A DNA stretch of 16,893 nucleotides, taken from Candidatus Aenigmatarchaeota archaeon (GTDB lineage Archaea; Aenigmatarchaeota; Aenigmatarchaeia; QMZP01; QMZT01). The first letter of the stretch is position 1. Every line of letters begins with the position of its first letter. Shown here one piece after another: positions 13,089 through 16,893 of the stretch. The position numbers were made by a program, and so were the translations under genes. The stretch is taken from the NCBI GenBank assembly GCA_023128965.1, contig JAGMCY010000057.1, positions 1 to 16,893 of the forward strand, given 5' to 3'. The notes under the pieces are model-generated. The model had not been told where the DNA came from. It worked only from the letters and a program-made list of their open reading frames with translations, and did no database searches.

Positions 13089-13440
13089 GAAGAAGATAAA
13101 GAAGAAGAAACCGAAATTCAGGAGACAGGAATGGTTCAGGAAGAAACCGCTAGGTGAGAAGTGGAGAAAGCCGAGGGGCTTGCATTCAAAGCTCAGAAGA
13201 CATGAAAAGGCGAAGGGTTCCCTTCCGAAACCAGGTTACGGATCGCCTTCAGATGTACGCGGTCTGAACAGGGAAGGTTACAGGGAGGTCCTGGTAAGGA
13301 ATGCGAAAGACATCGAGAAAATAAACCCCAAAGAGGAAATAGCGATAATAGCGGGCGGGGTAGGTAAAAAGAAAAGACTCGAAATCCTGGAATTCGCTGG
13401 GAAAAAGAATATAAAGGTGGGCAACTACAAGTTTATTTAA
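13063..13440 (+). CDS. rpl32e: Large-subunit ribosomal protein L32e (eL32)
   Basis: 125 aa from GTG 13063. The family core is clear: 'KKPKFRRQEWFRKK...KWRKPRGLHSKLRRHEKAKGSLPKPGYGSPSDVRGL' followed by 'EVLVRNAKDIEKINPKEE' and 'AGGVGKKKRLEILEFAGKKNIKV'. The GTG has a strong GGAGGGG about 5 nt upstream; ATG 13078 (120 aa, preceded by GAGGAAAGG) is the alternative. Either start lies inside the end of L6, so the two are translationally coupled. Confidence 0.94.
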   Translation: MKEERMNLRKKIKKKKPKFRRQEWFRKKPLGEKWRKPRGLHSKLRRHEKAKGSLPKPGYGSPSDVRGLNREGYREVLVRNAKDIEKINPKEEIAIIAGGVGKKKRLEILEFAGKKNIKVGNYKFI

Positions 13441-13469
13441 CTGATATCCACATTTTAGGAAGGTGTACT

Positions 13470-13622
13470 ATGCTTTCAGATAGGTGTCCTGTGTGCGGGA
13501 CAGGCGGGAAATTGTGGAACAAAAAACCAGAAGCCTTTATATGTCCTAAATGCTTCACATTCTTCTCGAAGTTTGGAGTTGTCTTGGAAACAGAAGAGGA
13601 ATCGAGTGAATTGTGGACGTAA
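13470..13622 (+). CDS. 50-aa zinc-ribbon protein
   Basis: A short ORF with two CxxC knuckles, CPVCG (Cys6, Cys9) and CPKC (Cys25, Cys28), 15 residues apart, a typical single zinc-ribbon. A hydrophobic strand (FTFFSKFGVVLE) and an acidic tail (TEEESSELWT) follow. AGGAAGG precedes the ATG by 6 nt. It lies 29 nt after L32e, probably in the same transcript, which suggests a role in translation or nucleic-acid binding, but no family is recognised. Confidence 0.7.
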   Translation: MLSDRCPVCGTGGKLWNKKPEAFICPKCFTFFSKFGVVLETEEESSELWT

Positions 13623-13646
13623 AAATTGTTAAAAAACATCAAAAAG

Positions 13647-13654
13647 TTTAAATA
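13647..13654 (+). promoter_or_regulatory. TATA box of the gene at 13676
   Basis: TTTAAATA is centred 26 nt before ATG 13676, so the transcript should be leaderless. Confidence 0.55.
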
Positions 13655-13675
13655 TCTTTCCTAAATATATAACTT

Positions 13676-14008
13676 ATGGCCGAAATTCATTCTATTGATA
13701 TAAAAATGGACAACGTAATAGTCAATCTTAAGATATCGAGGGACGAATACGAATTACTGGGACACAACACATCAGAGCTCTTGCTGTTGCCTGCAAACCT
13801 AGAATTCCTTAACCGTCCGCTAACCACCGGGAAGCTTGGGAACAGCAACAGGATAATGCTACCTAAAAAGATCCTGGAGAAGTTCGAAATAAAAAACCTT
13901 GTGAAAAAGGCCCCTGCAAGAACATTCAGAGTGGATGATGAGGTCTTCCTTTTAATAAAGCTGAAAGGGTCGAGTTTAGGAATACCGAAATTCAAAGAGG
14001 TGAAATGA
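13676..14008 (+). CDS. Uncharacterised 110-aa protein with an AbrB-like stretch, paired with a KaiC-like ATPase
   Basis: Not recognised as a named family. The N-terminal half is beta-rich with alternating residues (IHSIDIKMDNVIVNLKISRD). The middle contains 'LTTGKLGNSNRIMLPKKILEKF', which resembles the 'G...IPK.IRE.L' strand of AbrB/SpoVT swapped-hairpin DNA-binding domains. The C-terminal part 'ARTFRVDDEVFLLIKL' would fit a second strand pair. It starts a leaderless transcript, and its stop overlaps the start of the ATPase gene, implying coupled translation. A regulator or partner of the ATPase is a reasonable guess. Confidence 0.75.
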   Translation: MAEIHSIDIKMDNVIVNLKISRDEYELLGHNTSELLLLPANLEFLNRPLTTGKLGNSNRIMLPKKILEKFEIKNLVKKAPARTFRVDDEVFLLIKLKGSSLGIPKFKEVK

Positions 14009-14676
14009 TGGTGATGAGTACTGGAATAAAAAAACTGGACAAACTGCTTGGAGGTGGATTCCCTTTAAGGACCGCGATCCTAATGTCAGGAGGACCTGGA
14101 TCGGGGAAAACCCTTTTCGCCCTGAAATTCCTCATGGAGGGTGCAAGAAACAAGGAGAAATGCTGTTACGTTTCCCTCAACGAGACAAAGGAAGAACTCC
14201 TGAGGGCATCCAAGGGGATAGATTCACTGAAAGACGCTGAAAAACACATCGGAAATAATTTAGCAATAGAACACATACCATTGGGCGAGAACATAACGAT
14301 GAAGAAGTTCATAGACATAATCGCCTCATACCCGAAAATAGACAGGCTCGTCATAGACAACGTGAACAAGCTCCTTATATTCGCGGAGAGCGAGAGGGTG
14401 TACAGGCTCCATCTCTCCGAACTCGTGAAACACCTGAAACCCATGGGATGCACGCTCCTCCTCTGCGAAACCAGAGGGGAGAACATAGACACGGGTAATG
14501 GAGAATCTTTCGAGTGTGATGGCGTTCTCCATCTCTCCTTCATTGAGCTGGAGGAGAAACCCATGAGGACCCTGACCGTCCACAAGATGAGATACGCGAA
14601 CTTCGACCCCAAGATACCGCACGAATTCGTGATAAATGAAAAAGATCTGAAACTTACGGAGACAAAAGTCATTTAA
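14005..14676 (+). CDS. KaiC/RadA-like RecA-fold ATPase, single domain
   Basis: 223 aa, one RecA-fold domain (clock KaiC has two). N-terminal signature 'GIKKLDKLLGGGFPLRTAIL', Walker A GGPGSGKT at 29-36, a 'YVSLNETKEEL' segment holding the likely catalytic Glu60, and Walker B LVIDN at 115-119. Archaea hold many such KaiC-like ATPases, often linked to signalling or motility; their substrates are mostly unknown. It overlaps the preceding 110-aa gene by 4 nt. Starts at 14005, 14008 and 14014 are possible; GAGGTGA lies closest to 14008. A role in the recombination pathway proper is unlikely because RadA-specific DNA-binding motifs are absent. Confidence 0.85.
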   Translation: MMVMSTGIKKLDKLLGGGFPLRTAILMSGGPGSGKTLFALKFLMEGARNKEKCCYVSLNETKEELLRASKGIDSLKDAEKHIGNNLAIEHIPLGENITMKKFIDIIASYPKIDRLVIDNVNKLLIFAESERVYRLHLSELVKHLKPMGCTLLLCETRGENIDTGNGESFECDGVLHLSFIELEEKPMRTLTVHKMRYANFDPKIPHEFVINEKDLKLTETKVI

Positions 14677-14691
14677 CCCCAAACCTTACAC

Positions 14692-14700
14692 TTATTTATT
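14692..14700 (+). promoter_or_regulatory. TATA box of the gene at 14720
   Basis: TTATTTATT is centred 24 nt before ATG 14720, so the transcript should be leaderless and independent of the ATPase operon. Confidence 0.45.
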
Positions 14701-14719
14701 TCGAATACAAACACTTTTT

Positions 14720-15730
14720 ATGAAAATATCAGAACTGTTCAGAAAAAACATCCTGGAAACGGGCGTTGGCGAAGTTGTGAACAAACTGAAGATAAAGAAG
14801 AGAAGAAACAGCCTGTTCTTTGGGGACATATTTATAAATTACGTAAGAGACTGCGAAGCTGCTGGATACCCCAAGGAAATGATGGATATCGGTCAGAAAT
14901 GGATGTTCCTTTATTTTAAGCAACTCGTTCCGAACACAGTTAAGAAACTCCCATTGTCCATATTAAGCAGGATTATGAAAAGGGTCTGGATAAATGTTGG
15001 TCTCATGGAGGATTTCAACATAAAGGTGAACAACGGCCTGATGGAAATAGAAACCAGGAAAGAGGCAATAACAGGAACCATCGGGAGAAACCAGTTCTCT
15101 GTAGGTCTTTTCATAGGGATATGCAACGCCCTCTTCAACTCAGGTGTTGAGGTGGTCAGGGTATCGCAGACAAAGAATCACAACAGGTACGTTTTCAGGA
15201 TAAACAAGGATGAAACCATAAAAATCGAATACAAGGACAAGAAAACGTACGACAAACTGAATTACCTGAAACCCGTCAAAGGATTCACGCTGAACGACGC
15301 CTTCAAGAGGAAAATATTCCAGCTCAGGGAAAACAGGATATACTTCAGAGGGAAATCGGTGTACACAGTTGAGAACACGCTCTTCCATCTGATTGGAGAG
15401 AAAAACATCCTGACCGATAAGATTTCGCAAATATCCCGCGACTTCTTCAGCAATATAATTGACGTGGATACGCCAGATACTAGGAAGCTCGGTTTGATAA
15501 AAATCCTCTTGCAGACCATGGGCTGGGGGGTTGTGAAAATAATGACCAAAGAGAAAAAAATCATTTTTGAGATAAGGAATCCTCCGTTCGGGCTGCAAAA
15601 GGAAAAAGACAACTGGATCTTCCTCATCAAGGCTCTCCTCGGTTACCTGTGGATTTTGGACAAGAATTTTAAACTGAAAAGCACGGAATATCACGGGAAA
15701 CTACTCGAGATTGTCTATTCGAAATCTTAG
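14720..15730 (+). CDS. Uncharacterised protein, possibly two V4R-like ligand-binding repeats
   Basis: 336 aa, soluble, no signal peptide. Two parts look alike. Residues about 30-165 hold a helical segment and 'VGLFIGICNALFNSGVEVVR' followed by a strand 'RYVFRIN'. Residues about 215-335 hold helices, 'GWGVVKIMTKEKKIIFEIRN' and 'FLIKALLGYLWILDKNFKLK' followed by 'GKLLEIVYS'. This helix-then-strands order recalls the V4R (vinyl-4-reductase) small-molecule-binding domain, but the match is by eye and weak. The gene follows the KaiC-like ATPase with its own TATA box and overlaps the radical SAM gene tail to tail by 62 nt. Confidence 0.7.
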   Translation: MKISELFRKNILETGVGEVVNKLKIKKRRNSLFFGDIFINYVRDCEAAGYPKEMMDIGQKWMFLYFKQLVPNTVKKLPLSILSRIMKRVWINVGLMEDFNIKVNNGLMEIETRKEAITGTIGRNQFSVGLFIGICNALFNSGVEVVRVSQTKNHNRYVFRINKDETIKIEYKDKKTYDKLNYLKPVKGFTLNDAFKRKIFQLRENRIYFRGKSVYTVENTLFHLIGEKNILTDKISQISRDFFSNIIDVDTPDTRKLGLIKILLQTMGWGVVKIMTKEKKIIFEIRNPPFGLQKEKDNWIFLIKALLGYLWILDKNFKLKSTEYHGKLLEIVYSKS

Positions 15731-16790
15731 AAATACACCAGTAATCAGTTTTATCCACGGAATAACTTCTCCTCGTGTAGCACCCACCTTTACACTTCTC
15801 GAACAATTCGCAATCCCTGCACTCAGAATTCAGCTCTGCTGATTCGAGAAATTCCCTGAGCTTTATTTTATAAAATTCGTCAAACCTTCCATCAAGATCC
15901 TTGAATACGTTGAACATTGGTTTTCTCTGGGTGACGCAATAGTAAACATCCCCGTTGTATGCGAAGTTAACCAGAACCCCATGCGAGGCAACGCAGGGAA
16001 CATGTGATACGTCTAAACCCGTTTTGTAATTAAGGGGAAAGAATGGCTCCCCTGATTCTATATGTTTCCCTCCTGTCCTCTCCGCGAACCTCGTTAATTC
16101 TTTGAGGGATTCTATGTAATTTGTTGGTCTAATATCGAAGTTCTCCAGCGCGCAACCGCTAGATGGCATCATATCCCATACCCTGCACCTCTGCAATCCC
16201 AAACCCCTTGCGAATTCGAAAATACTGACTATTTCCTTTTCATTCTTGTTTGTCAGAACTGTTTGCGACACGCACGTTATTCCAACCTCCCTCGCGTTTT
16301 TCAAAGCGCTGACCGCTCTGGAGAAGGAACCCTTTCTCCCCCGGAGATAATCATGTTTTCGGGGGTTAACGCTGTCTATGTTAGTTTGAATCTGCGATAA
16401 ACCGAGGGACTTTAACTCTCTTGCAAAACTCCTTGTCAAGGCAAAACCGTTCGTGTTCATGTGCACCACGAAGTCATAATCCTTCGCTATCTTCACGGCT
16501 TCGCGTATTCTGGGATACATGGTCGGCTCTCCCCCGGAATAGGTTATCTGCTTCAATCCAGAATCCTTGAGTATCCTTACGAGTTTTTTAAGTTCATTTA
16601 AGCTCATGTGTTCTCTCATAATTTTGGATTTGTAACCCGAGTTGGCATAGCACCATCTGCAATTCAAATTGCAGTTGTTCGTAACTTCAATAACAGCCCA
16701 GGCTGCTGACCCCTTCCTTCTGAAGTGTTTCACCTTCTCCTTCGCATCATTTTCTTCCCAGTCGAACGTTACCACACACAATCTAACCAA
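15669..16790 (-). CDS. Radical SAM protein with SPASM domain
   Basis: 373 aa. The [4Fe-4S] motif is Cys40-Cys44-Cys47 (NNCNLNCRWCY), the SAM-binding SGGEPT is at 85-90, and 'MNTNGFAL' and 'QIQTNIDS' fit the partial TIM barrel. The C-terminal SPASM region has Cys266, Cys285, Cys324, Cys327, Cys333, Cys337 and Cys352, enough for auxiliary clusters. Such enzymes modify peptides or make cofactors (AhbD-, PqqE-, MoaA-like); the substrate cannot be told from this sequence. The start is TTG 16790, overlapping the upstream gene's stop; internal TTG/GTG codons at residues 4 and 6 are alternatives. Its 3' end runs 62 nt into the convergent gene. Confidence 0.88.
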   Translation of the reverse strand: MVRLCVVTFDWEENDAKEKVKHFRRKGSAAWAVIEVTNNCNLNCRWCYANSGYKSKIMREHMSLNELKKLVRILKDSGLKQITYSGGEPTMYPRIREAVKIAKDYDFVVHMNTNGFALTRSFARELKSLGLSQIQTNIDSVNPRKHDYLRGRKGSFSRAVSALKNAREVGITCVSQTVLTNKNEKEIVSIFEFARGLGLQRCRVWDMMPSSGCALENFDIRPTNYIESLKELTRFAERTGGKHIESGEPFFPLNYKTGLDVSHVPCVASHGVLVNFAYNGDVYYCVTQRKPMFNVFKDLDGRFDEFYKIKLREFLESAELNSECRDCELFEKCKGGCYTRRSYSVDKTDYWCISKISNRQSRVVSRDIPCFSV

Positions 16791-16893
16791 CCCCCATAAC
16801 CTTTGCTAAAATCAAGAATAACGGTAAAAAAGCGAACGAGGACAGCATTAATGCACGGGTTCCTCTCATATGGTTTTTTGAAAGCAAAACCAC
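16783..16893 (-). CDS. C-terminal fragment of a membrane protein (5' part outside window)
   Basis: The minus-strand frame is open from the right edge to a TAG at 16783-16785 (36 residues). It ends in a hydrophobic span (LMLSSFAFLPLFLILAKVMG), preceded by KNHMRGTR. Its stop overlaps the radical SAM start codon, so the two genes are likely coupled in one operon. Too little remains to name it; an internal ATG could also make it a 28-aa peptide. Confidence 0.5.
   Translation of the reverse strand: MVLLSKNHMRGTRALMLSSFAFLPLFLILAKVMGVG

Overview
The window is archaeal. It carries an RNA polymerase operon with separate B''/B' and A'/A'' genes (rpoH-rpoB2-rpoB1-rpoA1-rpoA2), archaeal ribosomal proteins L6 and L32e, an archaeal-type triosephosphate isomerase, TATA-box promoters placed about 25 nt before apparently leaderless genes, and tRNA genes with bulge-helix-bulge (BHB) introns and no encoded CCA. 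A split RpoB is typical of euryarchaeal and many DPANN lineages. The KaiC-like gene, the small zinc ribbon and the dispersed L6-L32e pair would fit a DPANN-like or deep euryarchaeal genome, but no single marker here fixes the phylum.

Layout. 1-1841: the 5' part of tpiA on the minus strand, divergent from a secreted, membrane-anchored Ig-like protein. 1842-3640: an RNA-rich region with tRNA-Tyr(GTA) (one intron), a small polytopic membrane protein, a 27-aa single-TM protein, 5S rRNA, then tRNA-Asp(GTC) (two introns) and tRNA-Lys(TTT) (three introns), probably as one transcript. This stretch is dense in short perfect hairpins whose stems nearly all start GAC and end GTC. 3640-12473: the rpo operon; RpoA'' is interrupted by a 455-aa intein with a LAGLIDADG endonuclease and ends in a very lysine-rich tail. 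12474-13622: L6, L32e and a 50-aa zinc ribbon. 13640-15730: an uncharacterised 110-aa protein with an AbrB-like stretch, translationally coupled to a single-domain KaiC/RadA-like ATPase, then a possible V4R-like two-repeat protein. 15669-16893: on the minus strand, a radical SAM/SPASM protein overlapping the previous gene tail to tail, preceded by the C-terminus of a membrane protein running off the window.

Most noteworthy: (i) a family of GAC...GTC hairpins in tRNA leaders, tRNA introns, the tRNA-Asp/Lys spacer and the rpoB1-rpoA1 gap; (ii) tRNA-Lys and tRNA-Asp with three and two introns, both with a T-loop intron at about 59/60; (iii) rpoH apparently starting at an ATA codon, placed exactly where the local Shine-Dalgarno motif puts ATG in neighbouring genes; (iv) the lysine-rich RpoA'' tail and its intein; (v) two short genes (27 and 50 aa) that are easily missed. 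All calls are from reading the sequence; no database search was run.
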